NCBI RefSeq assembly: GCF_900116545.1
Contig: NZ_FPCK01000001.1
Coordinates: 1,240,001 to 1,304,000, forward strand
DNA length: 64,000 nt
Source of the DNA: Devosia crocina
GTDB taxonomy: Bacteria > Pseudomonadota > Alphaproteobacteria > Rhizobiales > Devosiaceae
Reading direction: 5' to 3'
Shown: positions 8,724 through 18,492 of the stretch, piece after piece
Layout: each line of letters opens with the position of its first letter
How positions within the stretch are numbered: the first letter of the stretch is position 1
Program-made: the position numbers and the translations under genes
The notes under the pieces: model-generated
Databases searched by the model: none
Told to the model about the DNA's origin: nothing
The model's input: the letters and a program-made list of their open reading frames with translations, nothing else

Positions 8724-10949
8724 TCAGGCCGACATATAGCTGGGGAACCAGCTTTCGTGTGCTTCGGTAAGAGCCGCGACGGGCACGGCGCGGGCGCGGC
8801 CAAGGGTCAGGCTCGTGCCGCCAGTGGTGCCGATCCAAGGGGCATGGATGCCCAGCGCCTCGGCTTCGGCCCAGATGGCGGCGATTTCGTCGCCCTGAGG
8901 ATCGAGATCGAGCGTGACGAGGTAGCGCCCCTGATCTTCTCCAAAGAACTGAAGGATGGGATCATGGCCATCGATATCGGTGACGGTTGCGCCCATGCCG
9001 CCGGCAATCGCCATTTCCGCAAGGCCGACACCAAGGCCACCATCGGAAAGATCGTGACATGCCGTAACCACGCCCGAACGGATCAGCTTGCGCACGAAGT
9101 CGCCCGTCTTGCGCTCGGCGGCAAGATCGACATGGGGCGCATCGCCATCGCGGCGATCGAAAAGATCGCGGAGATAAATCGACTGACCCAAATGAGTGCC
9201 GCGCTCGGCCGGCCCGCCGATGAGCAGGATCGGCTGATTTTCGGCGGCAAAACCGATGCGGATGCTTTTTTGCCATTCGGGCAGGAGACCAACGCCACCA
9301 ATGGTCGGCGTCGGCAGTATGCCGCGGCCATTGGTTTCGTTATAAAGCGATACATTGCCCGAAACGATCGGGAAATCGAGCGCCCGACAGGCCTCGCCGA
9401 TACCCTCGACGGCCTTCACCAGCTGCCCCATGATCTCGGGGCGCTCGGGATTGCCGAAATTGAGATTGTCGGTGGCCGCCAGCGGCTCGGCACCGGTAGC
9501 CGTCAGGTTACGCCAGCATTCGGCAACGGCCTGCTTGCCGCCCTCGAAGGGGTTAGCCTCGCAGTAGCGCGGATTGACGTCGGAGGTGAAGGCGAGCCCC
9601 TTTTTGTCGTGACCCAGCACGCGGATCACGCCAGCATCGCCGCCGGGGCGCTGGATGCTGTTGCCTTGGATCATCGTGTCGTACTGCTCATAGACCCAGC
9701 GGCGCGAGGAGCACTGGTGCCCGCCGACGAGCTTGAGGAGGGCATCCGCCACATCCATCTGCGGCACGTCATTGAGCGCCAGCGCAGCGGGAATCTGCGG
9801 CTCGGTCCAGGGGCGGTCATATTCAGGCGCCTCGTCACCGAGTTCCTTGATCGGCAGATTGGCGACTTCTTCGCCCTGCCAGAGCACGCGGAAGCGCAAA
9901 TCGTCCGTGGTCTTGCCCACTGTCGCAAAATCGAGCTCCCACTTTTCAAAGACCGCGCGCGCCGCGCCTTCCTTTTCCGGATGGAGCACCATGAGCATGC
10001 GCTCCTGGCTTTCGGACAGCATCATCTCATAGGCCGTCATGCGCTCTTCGCGCACCGGCACCTTGTCGAGATTGAGCTCGATGCCGAGGTCGCCCTTGGC
10101 GCCCATTTCGACAGCCGAGCAGGTGAGCCCAGCCGCACCCATGTCCTGAATGGCAATGACGGCGCCAGTCTGCATCAGCTCGAGACAGGCTTCCAGCAGC
10201 CGCTTTTCGGTGAACGGGTCGCCGACCTGCACGGTCGGGCGCTTTTCTTCGATATCGTCGCCGAATTCTGCCGAGGCCATGGTGGCGCCCCCGACACCAT
10301 CACGGCCCGTCTTGGCCCCGAGATAAACCACCGGCAGGCCGACGCCCTCGGCCTTGGAGTAAAAGATCTTGTCGGTATCGGCGAGGCCTGCGGCAAAGGC
10401 ATTGACGAGGTTGTTGCCATTATAACGGGCGTCGAACTCGACTTCGCCGGCCACGGTCGGCACGCCAAAGGCATTGCCATAACCACCCACCCCGGCGACG
10501 ACGCCGGACACCAGATGACGGGTCTTTTCATGCTCCGGCGCGCCGAAGCGTAAGGCATTCATCGCCGCCACGGGTCGCGCACCCATGGTAAAGACGTCGC
10601 GCAGGATCCCGCCGACACCGGTTGCCGCTCCCTGATAGGGCTCGATGAAGCTTGGGTGGTTATGCGATTCCATCTTGAAGACCACGGCCTGCCCATCGCC
10701 GATGTCAACGACGCCCGCATTCTCGCCGGGCCCCTGGATGACGCGCGGCCCCGTGGTCGGCAGCGTGCGCAGCCATTTTTTCGAGCTCTTGTACGAGCAG
10801 TGCTCGTTCCACATCGCCGAGAAGATGCCGAGTTCGGTATAGGTCGGCTCGCGCCCGATAAGGTCGAGAATCTTCTGATATTCGTCCGGCTTGAGCCCGT
10901 GGTCGGCGACCAGCTGCGGGGTAATTGCGATGTCGTTGGCAATGGTCAT
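8724..10949 (-). CDS. purL: Phosphoribosylformylglycinamidine synthase subunit PurL
   Basis: This is the synthetase subunit for the fourth step of purine synthesis (FGAR plus glutamine to FGAM), working with PurQ and PurS. At 741 residues it is the small PurL type that needs separate PurS and PurQ, and both are encoded upstream. Seen motifs are [15 protein letters not shown] near the N-terminus, [18 protein letters not shown] and GGVGLLP. The ATG at 10949 is chosen over a longer reading from 11042; it overlaps the stop of the upstream DJ-1/PfpI gene (ATGA). A shadow frame of 615 residues on the opposite strand is an artefact of high GC. Confidence 0.96.
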   Translation of the reverse strand: MTIANDIAITPQLVADHGLKPDEYQKILDLIGREPTYTELGIFSAMWNEHCSYKSSKKWLRTLPTTGPRVIQGPGENAGVVDIGDGQAVVFKMESHNHPSFIEPYQGAATGVGGILRDVFTMGARPVAAMNALRFGAPEHEKTRHLVSGVVAGVGGYGNAFGVPTVAGEVEFDARYNGNNLVNAFAAGLADTDKIFYSKAEGVGLPVVYLGAKTGRDGVGGATMASAEFGDDIEEKRPTVQVGDPFTEKRLLEACLELMQTGAVIAIQDMGAAGLTCSAVEMGAKGDLGIELNLDKVPVREERMTAYEMMLSESQERMLMVLHPEKEGAARAVFEKWELDFATVGKTTDDLRFRVLWQGEEVANLPIKELGDEAPEYDRPWTEPQIPAALALNDVPQMDVADALLKLVGGHQCSSRRWVYEQYDTMIQGNSIQRPGGDAGVIRVLGHDKKGLAFTSDVNPRYCEANPFEGGKQAVAECWRNLTATGAEPLAATDNLNFGNPERPEIMGQLVKAVEGIGEACRALDFPIVSGNVSLYNETNGRGILPTPTIGGVGLLPEWQKSIRIGFAAENQPILLIGGPAERGTHLGQSIYLRDLFDRRDGDAPHVDLAAERKTGDFVRKLIRSGVVTACHDLSDGGLGVGLAEMAIAGGMGATVTDIDGHDPILQFFGEDQGRYLVTLDLDPQGDEIAAIWAEAEALGIHAPWIGTTGGTSLTLGRARAVPVAALTEAHESWFPSYMSA

Positions 10950-11557
10950 CGGGTCGTTCCGTAGGGGGGCTCGGGGTAGTATTCCATGAGGCGCTGGGTT
11001 TCGCGCGCCGTGTCGTGGCCGAAAAGATGGCCCACGAACCACAGCGACATGTCGATGCCGGCAGACACACCGCCGCTCGTGACGACGCTGCCATGGCGCA
11101 CATAGCGCTCTTCGGTGGTAAAATAGGCTTTTCGCGCCATGCTGCGCACCCAGTCGATGGCGACGTGATTGGTGGTCGCGCGTTTGCCATCGAGAAAGCC
11201 GGTCTGCCCCAAAAGGGCTGCGCCGGTACAGACCGAGGCTTGCCAGGTCGCTGCAGCGAGATAATCGCGCAGCGTATCGATGAACGCATCATCCATGATG
11301 ACCGTGCGCGTGCCGCGACCGCCGGGAACGATCACGAGATCAGCTTTGGGCGCATCGGAGAAGTCGTGGTCCGCCTCGATGCGAAGCCCCTTTGCGCAGC
11401 GCAGGGCCTTGTCGCCCCAGGCGACAGTGAAGGTGTTGATCGGAGAATCGAGCTGGGCCGCCATGGTGAAGACTTCCCAGGGGCCGACGAAATCGAGTTC
11501 CTCGACATCGGGAAAGACCACGATACCCACATTGAGCGGGTGGCTGGCGTCAACCAT
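10946..11557 (-). CDS. DJ-1/PfpI family protein, isonitrile-hydratase-like
   Basis: This 203-residue cytosolic protein has the DJ-1/PfpI fold with a nucleophile-elbow Cys at 110 (ASVCTGA), preceded by VIVPGGRG and an N-terminal [16 protein letters not shown] stretch. That stretch resembles isonitrile hydratase and GlxA-type sensory domains, but there is no C-terminal AraC helix-turn-helix. It may be a hydratase, a glyoxalase III-like enzyme or a stress protein. Its stop overlaps the purL start by four bases and it follows purQ by 24 bases. It is therefore inside the purine operon, where no known purine step needs it. Confidence 0.82.
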   Translation of the reverse strand: MVDASHPLNVGIVVFPDVEELDFVGPWEVFTMAAQLDSPINTFTVAWGDKALRCAKGLRIEADHDFSDAPKADLVIVPGGRGTRTVIMDDAFIDTLRDYLAAATWQASVCTGAALLGQTGFLDGKRATTNHVAIDWVRSMARKAYFTTEERYVRHGSVVTSGGVSAGIDMSLWFVGHLFGHDTARETQRLMEYYPEPPYGTTR

Positions 11558-11581
11558 GCTGAACTCCCCCGGATGCGCCGA

Positions 11582-12250
11582 TCAAGCTGCCTTGGCGAGC
11601 AGGGCAGCAAAGAGGGCTCGTCCGTCAGTGCCCCCATGGGCAGATTCGATCAGGTTTTCCGGATGCGGCATGAGGCCGAGCACGTTTTTTTCGGCGCTCA
11701 GAATGCCCGCGATATTGTTGATCGAGCCGTTGGGATTGGTCCCCTCGGCATAGCGGAACGCGACGCGGCCCTCGCCTTCGAGCCGGGCAAGCGTTTCGGC
11801 ATCCGCGAAGTAGTTGCCATCGTGATGCGCCACTGGGCAGCGAATGATCTGGCCCTTGGTGTAGCCCGCGGTAAACGCGTTGTCGGTGTTGGTGACCTCG
11901 AGCTTGACCTCGCGGCACACGAATTTAAGCGAGGTATTGCGCATCAGCGCGCCAGGCAGCAAGCCGGCCTCGATCAGGATCTGGAACCCGTTGCAGACGC
12001 CAAGAACCTTGACGCCGTGCGCCGCGCGTTCGCGCACCGTGTCCATCATAGGCGAGCGCGCCGCGATGGCACCGCAGCGTAGATAATCGCCATACGAGAA
12101 GCCGCCTGGGATGACGATGAGATCGACATCCGGGATATCGGCGTCCTGGTGCCAGACGACGGCCGGCTCCGCGCCTCCGATCTCGGTCAGCGCCGCGATC
12201 ATGTCGCGGTCACGATTAAGTCCGGGGAAGACGAGGACGGCAGCTTTCAT
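11582..12250 (-). CDS. purQ: Phosphoribosylformylglycinamidine synthase subunit PurQ
   Basis: This is the glutaminase subunit that supplies ammonia to PurL. It is a class I amidotransferase of 222 residues with the nucleophile Cys86 in GVCNGFQ and a C-terminal LMPHPE carrying the His-Glu of the triad. The N-terminus [10 protein letters not shown] is canonical, and the ATG at 12250 has the good Shine-Dalgarno aggtga; a longer upstream reading from 12361 is rejected. It sits between a small exported-protein gene and the DJ-1/PfpI gene. Confidence 0.95.
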   Translation of the reverse strand: MKAAVLVFPGLNRDRDMIAALTEIGGAEPAVVWHQDADIPDVDLIVIPGGFSYGDYLRCGAIAARSPMMDTVRERAAHGVKVLGVCNGFQILIEAGLLPGALMRNTSLKFVCREVKLEVTNTDNAFTAGYTKGQIIRCPVAHHDGNYFADAETLARLEGEGRVAFRYAEGTNPNGSINNIAGILSAEKNVLGLMPHPENLIESAHGGTDGRALFAALLAKAA

Positions 12251-12254
12251 CAGG

Positions 12255-12773
12255 TCACCTGAAGGTCTGGGGTGCAGCGGCGGAATAGGCCTTCTCGGCG
12301 ATGTTGTCCACCATGCTTTGATCGTTCCCGTAAACCCTGACCAGCAATTGTTTGCCGTCACTCCACAATTGATGGGTCGAGGAGTACTGGCCTATCGCGG
12401 TTCTGGCCTTGGTCCTGAAGCCAACGGCCGAGGCGAATTCCAGACCTTCGGTGCCGAAATAAGCCGATTCGCCACCCAGGCTAGCAGCATTAGCCTCGCC
12501 GATTTCGGTATATCGCTCGGCCGTCGTTTCGCCCGAGCGAACGCGATCGCCCGTGCCATCGTCATTGTGCACCTTGACCTCGATCAGCATCAGGCCACCG
12601 GGACACTCGGCACACATACCGATAAAGCCACCGTCGCGAATGCCCGTGATCCAGTCTGGAGCCGCAACGCCCTCGATCGTCAAATCCTCGAAGGTCGGCT
12701 CGAGATACTCAGCTTGCGCTGCGGCAGGGATAAACAATAGAGCGGCAAGAAAGGCTAGGAAGCGGTGTCGCAT
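12255..12773 (-). CDS. Exported protein of unknown function
   Basis: I do not recognise this 172-residue protein. The ATG at 12773 follows GGAG at eight bases and starts a signal peptide ([14 protein letters not shown]...AQA/E). The mature protein has a CAEC motif near residue 54 that could be redox-active or bind metal, and an LIEVKVHND segment. No membrane segment follows the signal. It ends four bases before purQ starts, so it is almost certainly in the purQ transcript. Confidence 0.68.
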   Translation of the reverse strand: MRHRFLAFLAALLFIPAAAQAEYLEPTFEDLTIEGVAAPDWITGIRDGGFIGMCAECPGGLMLIEVKVHNDDGTGDRVRSGETTAERYTEIGEANAASLGGESAYFGTEGLEFASAVGFRTKARTAIGQYSSTHQLWSDGKQLLVRVYGNDQSMVDNIAEKAYSAAAPQTFR

Positions 12774-12832
12774 CGGCAAAACTCCGTCACACGTCCTGCT
12801 GACCTAGCCAAGCCTTTTGACCGCTTCATGAC

Positions 12833-13906
12833 CTATTCTGCAGCCACTACCCGAGGCGCCTTGGGTGCAGGCGACGTGCCGGGCAGGTGCGCCCAGCCCG
12901 GACGCTCGAACAGGAACTTGCCGAACCCGATCTTCTCGGTCAGCCACCACAGCACCAGCGGGGAAACGATAGCGACGGCCATGATGACCAAACTGACCGT
13001 GTTGGGCTCCTCGATGCCAAGCGCCAGCAACAGCGTGCGTGCAATTCCCATGGGCAAGACAAAGGCGACATAGACCACCAGCGACTTGGTGCCCATCCAG
13101 CGCAGCCAGTTCATCCAGGGCAGGCGCACGAGTAGCGCAGACGCCACGCAGATCGCCAGCGCACCGGCCATGGCCGCGAGCAGATGTACACCGGGCAGGG
13201 CTGCCCAACCCATCTCGATATGAACAGGATCGAGCCGGAAGCCGGGGGTAAAAACCAGCACCGCATTGATCACCGCCCAGCCGGCCAGCGCGACGATCGC
13301 CAGCCCGGCATTGTCCCCAGCCCAGTCGGCAAGGCGGAAAATCGTCGGCGCGAAAACGTAACCGGCGTAGAAATAAACGAAATAGGCGCAGAACTGATCG
13401 ACGAGATAGCTGCCCGTGTGCACGGAGGCCATCTGCAACCCGGCGCTGGCAACGAGCACGACCCAGTGCGGCACCTTCGCCTGATAGAGCAGCTTGCTGA
13501 CAAGGCCCACGACCGCAAGCATGTAGATGAACCACAACACCCCATAGGGCTCGACCACTGCCCAGGCGAGATAGCTCAATGCTCCACCGGGGTCGCGGCC
13601 GACAAGCGCGACCTTGAACACGATGTGGATGATCGCCCACAGCACATAGAAATAGAGATAATGCACGACCCGCCGGTCAGCGAAGGTCCGCCAGGGTCGA
13701 TCGATCACCTGCGCCAGAAAGAGGCCTGACAGGAGAAAGAATTCGGGCATGCGGAAGGGCATGGCAAAGGCTAGCGACCAGTGAAGGAAACCGGTCTGGC
13801 CCGTATCCTCCCCGACGCTTGACGCGCAATACATGATCACCACGAGGAAAATGGACAGGCCCTTGGCTATATCCACCCACTCTAGCCGGTTCTTTGCCGC
13901 AGCCAT
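12833..13906 (-). CDS. Acyltransferase-3 family membrane protein lacking the motif His
   Basis: This 357-residue integral membrane protein has about ten hydrophobic segments and matches the acyltransferase-3 (OpgC/OafA/NodX-like) family, which O-acylates glycans at the membrane. The N-terminal signature WVDIAKGLSIFLVV is present, followed by PFRMPEFFLLSGLFLA. The family's R/K-x10-H motif reads K15-x10-Tyr26, so the His expected in catalysis is replaced by Tyr (TAT codon). The ATG at 13906 has ggggag upstream. Its place between purS and the purQ-linked exported gene is unusual. Catalytic activity is therefore uncertain. Confidence 0.75.
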   Translation of the reverse strand: MAAAKNRLEWVDIAKGLSIFLVVIMYCASSVGEDTGQTGFLHWSLAFAMPFRMPEFFLLSGLFLAQVIDRPWRTFADRRVVHYLYFYVLWAIIHIVFKVALVGRDPGGALSYLAWAVVEPYGVLWFIYMLAVVGLVSKLLYQAKVPHWVVLVASAGLQMASVHTGSYLVDQFCAYFVYFYAGYVFAPTIFRLADWAGDNAGLAIVALAGWAVINAVLVFTPGFRLDPVHIEMGWAALPGVHLLAAMAGALAICVASALLVRLPWMNWLRWMGTKSLVVYVAFVLPMGIARTLLLALGIEEPNTVSLVIMAVAIVSPLVLWWLTEKIGFGKFLFERPGWAHLPGTSPAPKAPRVVAAE

Positions 13907-14023
13907 TTCACGCTCCCCAAGATCGATGGAGAGCACGCTAGAGCAGGCGGCACACCAGCCGGTTAAGGCAATGGGTCAGCTTGCAAGCAAATGGCGGATT
14001 GGTAAGGAATGCCCTAAGGCCCC

Positions 14024-14110
14024 TCAGACGGGAACCGAGGCATAGGCTGCGAACAGCAGACCGATAGACGCGAAAAACAGCACCGAGAGAGCAATCTGGG
14101 TCTTACGCAT
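14024..14110 (-). CDS. Possible 28-residue single-pass membrane microprotein
   Basis: This short frame starts with MRKTQIAL, continues as one hydrophobic helix (about residues 6-23) and ends at a TGA. Positive residues at the N-terminus would place it N-in in the membrane. AGGA lies about 11 bases upstream of the ATG. It fills the otherwise empty gap between purS and the acyltransferase on the same strand. There is no homology evidence from reading alone, so it may be a chance frame. Confidence 0.35.
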   Translation of the reverse strand: MRKTQIALSVLFFASIGLLFAAYASVPV

Positions 14111-14164
14111 AATGGCACGATCCTGCGCCAAACGCGGCGCGACAGCAGTTATCGCAATAAAGCG

Positions 14165-14407
14165 TTAATTGGAGATTTCGATCTGGTAGTTTTCGATCAC
14201 GGTATTGGCAAGCAGCTTTTCACACATGCCGGTCAGCTGGGTCCGCGCAGCTTCCTCATCGGAGCCATCGAGAACCAGATCGAAAACCTTGCCCTGACGC
14301 ACGCCCTTGACGCCGCCAAAGCCAAGAGAGGCCAGTGAGCCTTCGATGGCCTGGCCCTGGGGGTCAAGAACGCCATTCTTGAGGGTGACGGTAACGCGCG
14401 CCTTCAT
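14165..14407 (-). CDS. purS: Phosphoribosylformylglycinamidine synthase subunit PurS
   Basis: This 80-residue protein is the small PurS subunit that bridges PurL and PurQ. It begins MKARVTVTLKNGVLDPQG, then GVRQGKVFDL and a C-terminal CEKLLANTVIENYQIE, all typical of the family. The ATG at 14407 is used; an earlier start at 14422 adds five unconserved residues. It follows purC by 16 bases, giving the order purC-purS. Confidence 0.95.
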   Translation of the reverse strand: MKARVTVTLKNGVLDPQGQAIEGSLASLGFGGVKGVRQGKVFDLVLDGSDEEAARTQLTGMCEKLLANTVIENYQIEISN

Positions 14408-14423
14408 GGTGTCTTCCCGCAAA

Positions 14424-15188
14424 CTACTGAACGAGACGCGGACCGGTGGTCAGCGCATTGTCATTTTCAACAAGGATGCCAAGGCGCTGGGCCACTTCGC
14501 GATAGCTTTCGACGAGACCGCCGAGATCTTCGCGGAAACGATCCTTGTCGAGCTTGTTGCGCGTCTTGATGTCCCAAAGGCGGCAATTGTCGGGGCTGAT
14601 TTCGTCAGCAAGCACGATGCGCATCAGGTCGCCTTCGTAAAGGCGCCCACATTCGATCTTGAAGTCGACGAGCTGGATGCCGACGCCCATGAAGAGGCCG
14701 GTCAGGAAGTCGTTGACGCGGATGGCAAGGCTCATGATGTCGTCGAGCTCTGCAGGGGTGGCCCAGCCGAAGGCGGTGATATGCTCTTCCGACACCATGG
14801 GGTCGTTGAGCGCATCGTCCTTGTAGTAGAACTCGATGATTGAGCGGGGGAGCTGAGTTCCGGCCTCGAGGCCGAGGCGCTTGCATAGCGACCCCGCTGC
14901 GTAGTTGCGCACAACCACTTCGAGCGGGATGATCTCGACTTCCTTGATCAGCTGTTCGCGCATGTTGATGCGGCGCAGGAAGTGGGTCGGAATGCCCATG
15001 GAATTGAGCTTGCTGAACACGAATTCGGAAATCCGGTTGTTCAGCACGCCCTTGCCGTCGATCACTTCATGCTTGGCGCCGTTGCCGGCGGTGGCATCGT
15101 CCTTGAAGTACTGAACCAGTGTGCCGGGCTCGGGACCTTCGAAAAGGATCTTGGCCTTGCCCTCATAGATTTTGCGACGACGGTTCAT
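14424..15188 (-). CDS. purC: Phosphoribosylaminoimidazole-succinocarboxamide synthase PurC
   Basis: This is SAICAR synthetase, which joins CAIR with aspartate using ATP in the eighth purine step. The 254 residues carry the family markers: YEGKAKILF near the N-terminus, the motif [14 protein letters not shown], and VDFKIECGR with the D of the ATP/Mg site. The weak Shine-Dalgarno (ccgga) lies just before the ATG. It is the first purine gene of this run, and the 221-base gap upstream should hold its promoter, divergent from the ATPase zeta gene. Confidence 0.96.
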   Translation of the reverse strand: MNRRRKIYEGKAKILFEGPEPGTLVQYFKDDATAGNGAKHEVIDGKGVLNNRISEFVFSKLNSMGIPTHFLRRINMREQLIKEVEIIPLEVVVRNYAAGSLCKRLGLEAGTQLPRSIIEFYYKDDALNDPMVSEEHITAFGWATPAELDDIMSLAIRVNDFLTGLFMGVGIQLVDFKIECGRLYEGDLMRIVLADEISPDNCRLWDIKTRNKLDKDRFREDLGGLVESYREVAQRLGILVENDNALTTGPRLVQ

Positions 15189-15328
15189 TCACGAATCCGG
15201 AGCGTTTGGGGGGAGATAATTTGGCCGCTTCATGCGCCAGAACAGAGCCAAAATGCAAGCCTTTTCGCATCCGCTCCAGCATGCTGGACCATCCTGGCGT
15301 GCATAAGGTCGCATCGATTGCCCCGGCG

Positions 15329-15357
15329 TTGATTTGAGCCGGCTAAGCTCCTATGTC
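15329..15357 (+). promoter_or_regulatory. Candidate promoter of the DUF1476 gene
   Basis: TTGATT and TATGTC are separated by 17 bases, about 50 bases upstream of the DUF1476 start. The match to the housekeeping consensus is moderate, so this is a proposal from pattern only. Confidence 0.35.
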
Positions 15358-15409
15358 CTTGGGTGGACGCCGAAATGGCGGCAGACACCAAGGCTAATGG
15401 GAGAGTTCA

Positions 15410-15733
15410 ATGGGCCAGTTCGAAGACCGGCAGAAGGGCCAGGAAGCCAAGTTCGCTTTCGATGCGGAAAAGAAATTCAAGGCAGAAGCCCGACGCAACA
15501 AGCTGTTGGGGATCTGGGCTGCCGAGCTTCTGGGGCTGAGCGGGGACGAAGCCAATGCCTATGCCGCCGATGTGGTGGCTGCGGACTTTGCGCGTCCCGG
15601 CGACAGCGATGTGTTCGAAAAGGTCTCGGCCGATCTCAAGGCCAAGGGCGTCGCGATCGATGAAGCCGCGATCCGCCAGAAGATGGACCAGCTTGTCGCC
15701 GTCGCCAACGAACAGGTCGCAGCCGAAGGCTGA
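15410..15733 (+). CDS. F1-ATPase zeta subunit (DUF1476), alphaproteobacterial ATPase inhibitor
   Basis: This 107-residue helical protein matches DUF1476, known in Paracoccus and relatives as the zeta subunit that inhibits ATP hydrolysis by F1Fo. Typical stretches are DRQKGQEAKFAFD at the N-terminus, the RRNKLLGIWAAELLGLSG core and DEAAIRQKMDQL at the C-terminus. The ATG has gggagag upstream. It is the only plus-strand gene in the purine block and lies next to purC, a common alphaproteobacterial arrangement. A strong terminator follows. Confidence 0.9.
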   Translation: MGQFEDRQKGQEAKFAFDAEKKFKAEARRNKLLGIWAAELLGLSGDEANAYAADVVAADFARPGDSDVFEKVSADLKAKGVAIDEAAIRQKMDQLVAVANEQVAAEG

Positions 15734-15758
15734 GCCGGCTTGAATATCCAGGCGTTTC

Positions 15759-15787
15759 GAAGCCGGCCAAGCGCCGGCTTCATTTTT
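15759..15787 (+). terminator. Rho-independent terminator
   Basis: A perfect 9-bp stem (gaagccggc / gccggcttc) with a 5-base loop is followed by ATTTTT. It ends the DUF1476 transcript; its T-run reaches the stop codon of the convergent hydrolase gene. Confidence 0.85.
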
Positions 15788-16334
15788 ATAGCCGCTGCAT
15801 CAGTCGAGTGAACATAAGAAGGCCCTCCGGCCAAGGTCCGTGCCCGGATTCGACATTGATGTGTCCCGCTTCCCCTGCCTGATGAAAATCCGAGCCCCAG
15901 CAATTGGCGAATTCGACAGCCCGTTCCAGGCTCACATAGGGGTCGTTGCTCGAGGCGACGAGGAGGGACGGAAAGGGCAGGGGATCACGCGCAATTGGAC
16001 GGAAGACGTGCGTTGCCTCGGGAGCCTCGGCACTCAGTTCCACATCGGTCGGTGCGACGAGAAATGCCCCGCGGACATTGTCCGGCAAGCGCGGCGCCGC
16101 CTGCGCAACCGCCGCAACCGCAGTCGAATGCGCGATCAGCACGACCGGCCGTATCGTCAGCCGGCAGGCCTGATCGATCGTGTCGACCCAGTCATCGGCA
16201 TTGGGCTCCCACCACTCGGCCTGCTCGACGATAGCAGCTGTCGCCATTTTTTCGGCCCAGCGAGTCTGCCAGTGGCCCGGCTTGATGCCGCCGAGACCGG
16301 GCAGAATGAGGATATCTGCTTCGGCGATCCTCAT
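15786..16334 (-). CDS. RBBP9/YdeN-family serine hydrolase
   Basis: This 182-residue alpha/beta hydrolase belongs to the short RBBP9/YdeN group. The nucleophile elbow is AHSTAV, preceded by an N-terminal ILPGLGGIKPGHWQTRW loop. The acid is in SSNDPYVS, and the His lies in the GHINVESGHGPWPEG tail that is characteristic of the family. The physiological substrate is unknown. Its start overlaps the purB stop by four bases (ATGA), so it is translationally coupled to purB. Confidence 0.88.
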   Translation of the reverse strand: MRIAEADILILPGLGGIKPGHWQTRWAEKMATAAIVEQAEWWEPNADDWVDTIDQACRLTIRPVVLIAHSTAVAAVAQAAPRLPDNVRGAFLVAPTDVELSAEAPEATHVFRPIARDPLPFPSLLVASSNDPYVSLERAVEFANCWGSDFHQAGEAGHINVESGHGPWPEGLLMFTRLMQRL

Positions 16335-17662
16335 TCGCCGAACACCCGTGAGAAAATCGTGTCGACATGCTTGAGGTGATAGCCGTCGTCGAACATATCG
16401 TCGATCTGGGCATCATCAAGGGTAACGGCCTCGTCGTCCTTGAGGTTCTGGGCGAAAAGGCCCGTCCGATCGCCGCGATGTTCCCACACCTTCATGGCGT
16501 TGCGCTGCACCGCGGCATAGGAGTCTTCGCGGCTGTAGCCAGCCTGAGTCAGGGCCAGGAGGACGCGTTGCGAATTGTGGAGGCCACCGAGCAGGTCGAG
16601 ATTTTTCCGCATGTTTTCGGGATAGACCACAAGCTTGTCGATGACGTCGGTCAGGCGAGCCAGCGCGAAATCTAGTGTAACAGTCGCGTCCGGGCCGATC
16701 ATGCGTTCTACGGAGGAGTGCGAGATGTCGCGCTCGTGCCAAAGCGCGACGTTTTCAAGCGCCGGCGTGACCATGCCGCGAACCAGGCGGGCAAGGCCCG
16801 TCAGGTTTTCCGTCAGCACCGGGTTACGCTTGTGCGGCATGGCCGACGAGCCCTTCTGGCCAGGCGAGAAATACTCCTCCGCTTCCAGCACTTCAGTGCG
16901 CTGGAGGTGACGGATTTCAACGGCCACACGCTCGATCGATGATGCGATGACGCCCAGTGTGGCAAAGAACATGGCGTGACGATCGCGCGGGATCACCTGG
17001 GTCGAGACAGGTTCGACGCTGAGGCCGAGCTTTTCGGCGACATGGTGTTCGACCTGTGGATCGATATTGGCAAAGGTGCCGATGGCGCCTGAAATTGCGC
17101 AGGTGGCAATCTCATCGCGTGCAGCCACGAGGCGGGCGCGATTGCGAGAGAATTCGGCATAGGCCTCGGCGAGCTTGACGCCAAAGGTCGTCGGCTCGGC
17201 ATGGATACCATGGCTGCGGCCGATGGTGATGGTGTTCTTGTGCTCGAGGGCGCGGCGTTTCAATGCCGCCAGCAATGCATCGATATCCGCGAGCAGCAGG
17301 TCGGCCGCACGCTTGAGCTGAACCGAAAGCGTCGTGTCGAGAATGTCCGAAGAGGTCATGCCCTGATGGACGAAGCGGGCTTCGGGGCCGACGATCTCGG
17401 ATAGGTGAGTCAGGAAGGCGATGACGTCGTGCTTGGTGGTGCGCTCGATCTCGTCGATGCGATCGACATCGAAACCGTAATCGCCTCGCTCGGCCTTGCG
17501 CGCGTTCATCACTTCCCAGATCTTGTCGGCGCTTTCCTTGGGAACGACGCCCAGTTCGGCGAGCTTGCTGGTTGCATGCGCTTCGATCTCGAACCAGATG
17601 GCAAAGCGGGTTTCGGCCGACCAGTTGGCAACCATTTCAGGTCGGGAATAGCGCGGAATCAT
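16331..17662 (-). CDS. purB: Adenylosuccinate lyase PurB
   Basis: This 443-residue lyase cleaves SAICAR to AICAR and adenylosuccinate to AMP. The fumarase/aspartase-superfamily signature GSSAMPHKRNP is present, with the TSSDILDTT and GRSHGIHAEPTTFG active-site regions upstream. The N-terminus MIPRYSRPEM is canonical. It is upstream of purC in the same direction but separated by the convergent-facing DUF1476 gene, so it has its own transcript with the hydrolase. Confidence 0.96.
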   Translation of the reverse strand: MIPRYSRPEMVANWSAETRFAIWFEIEAHATSKLAELGVVPKESADKIWEVMNARKAERGDYGFDVDRIDEIERTTKHDVIAFLTHLSEIVGPEARFVHQGMTSSDILDTTLSVQLKRAADLLLADIDALLAALKRRALEHKNTITIGRSHGIHAEPTTFGVKLAEAYAEFSRNRARLVAARDEIATCAISGAIGTFANIDPQVEHHVAEKLGLSVEPVSTQVIPRDRHAMFFATLGVIASSIERVAVEIRHLQRTEVLEAEEYFSPGQKGSSAMPHKRNPVLTENLTGLARLVRGMVTPALENVALWHERDISHSSVERMIGPDATVTLDFALARLTDVIDKLVVYPENMRKNLDLLGGLHNSQRVLLALTQAGYSREDSYAAVQRNAMKVWEHRGDRTGLFAQNLKDDEAVTLDDAQIDDMFDDGYHLKHVDTIFSRVFGE

Positions 17663-17692
17663 GAGCTTAGCCTCAAGAGTTCGGAGAATGAA

Positions 17693-18373
17693 TCAGGCGA
17701 TGCGCTGCGTAGCGGCATCGCGAATAGCCGCGATGCGGCCGGCATAGGTGCTCGGATCGTTGCCGCCATAAACAGCGGAACCGGCGACGAGCACATTTGC
17801 GCCCGCATCGACAATGGCGCGGGCATTGCTGGCGGTCACCCCGCCATCGACTTCAAGATCGATATCGCGGCGGCCGATAAGGGCCTTCGCCTGTGCGATC
17901 TTGGTGAGAGCATCGGGAATAAAGCTCTGTCCACCGAAGCCAGGATTGACGCTCATCACGAGCACGAGGTCGACATCGTCGATGACATGCTGGATCGTTG
18001 AAACAGGCGTTGCGGGATTGAGCGCGACGCCGGCTTTTTTCCCCAGCGCACGGATAGCTTGGAGCGAACGGTGGAGATGCGGTCCGGCCTCGGCATGAAC
18101 GGTAATGATATCCGCGCCGGCCTTGGCAAAATCGGCTAGGTACGCGTCGGTCGGCGCGATCATCAGGTGGACGTCGAAGATCTTTTCCGTCACGCTCCGG
18201 ATGGCCTTCATCACAGGGGCGCCGAAACTGATATTGGGAACGAAGTGGCCATCCATGACGTCAATATGGATATAGTCCGCACCAGCGTCCACGATCGCAG
18301 TAACCTCATCACCCAGCCTAGAGAAATCTGCGGACAGGATGGATGGCGCGATGCGAAAGGGGCGCGTGGACAT
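17693..18373 (-). CDS. rpe: Ribulose-phosphate 3-epimerase
   Basis: This 226-residue TIM-barrel enzyme interconverts ribulose 5-phosphate and xylulose 5-phosphate. Markers are [14 protein letters not shown] at the N-terminus, the metal-binding [12 protein letters not shown], and [11 protein letters not shown]. It precedes purB by about 30 bases on the same strand, so they may be co-transcribed, linking pentose phosphate supply to purine synthesis. It also acts on the product of Gnd, encoded near 31 kb. Confidence 0.95.
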   Translation of the reverse strand: MSTRPFRIAPSILSADFSRLGDEVTAIVDAGADYIHIDVMDGHFVPNISFGAPVMKAIRSVTEKIFDVHLMIAPTDAYLADFAKAGADIITVHAEAGPHLHRSLQAIRALGKKAGVALNPATPVSTIQHVIDDVDLVLVMSVNPGFGGQSFIPDALTKIAQAKALIGRRDIDLEVDGGVTASNARAIVDAGANVLVAGSAVYGGNDPSTYAGRIAAIRDAATQRIA

Positions 18374-18492
18374 GCAGGAACACCTCTGCCGTGCGACTAT
18401 GAGTTGGGCATGGCTGCTATAGGCAAGTCAGGCCGAAGGAGCAAGCAATAGCTCTCCACATGACCTTCTTCGCATGCTGAGCAAGGATGCAT

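Noticed and set aside
8706..10553. Plus-strand frame of 615 residues opposite purL
   Set aside because: It is exactly antisense to a clear purL reading, has no domain and arises from the high-GC codon pattern.
10925..12082. Plus-strand frame of 385 residues opposite the DJ-1 and purQ genes
   Set aside because: It is antisense to two strongly supported genes and has no recognisable motif.
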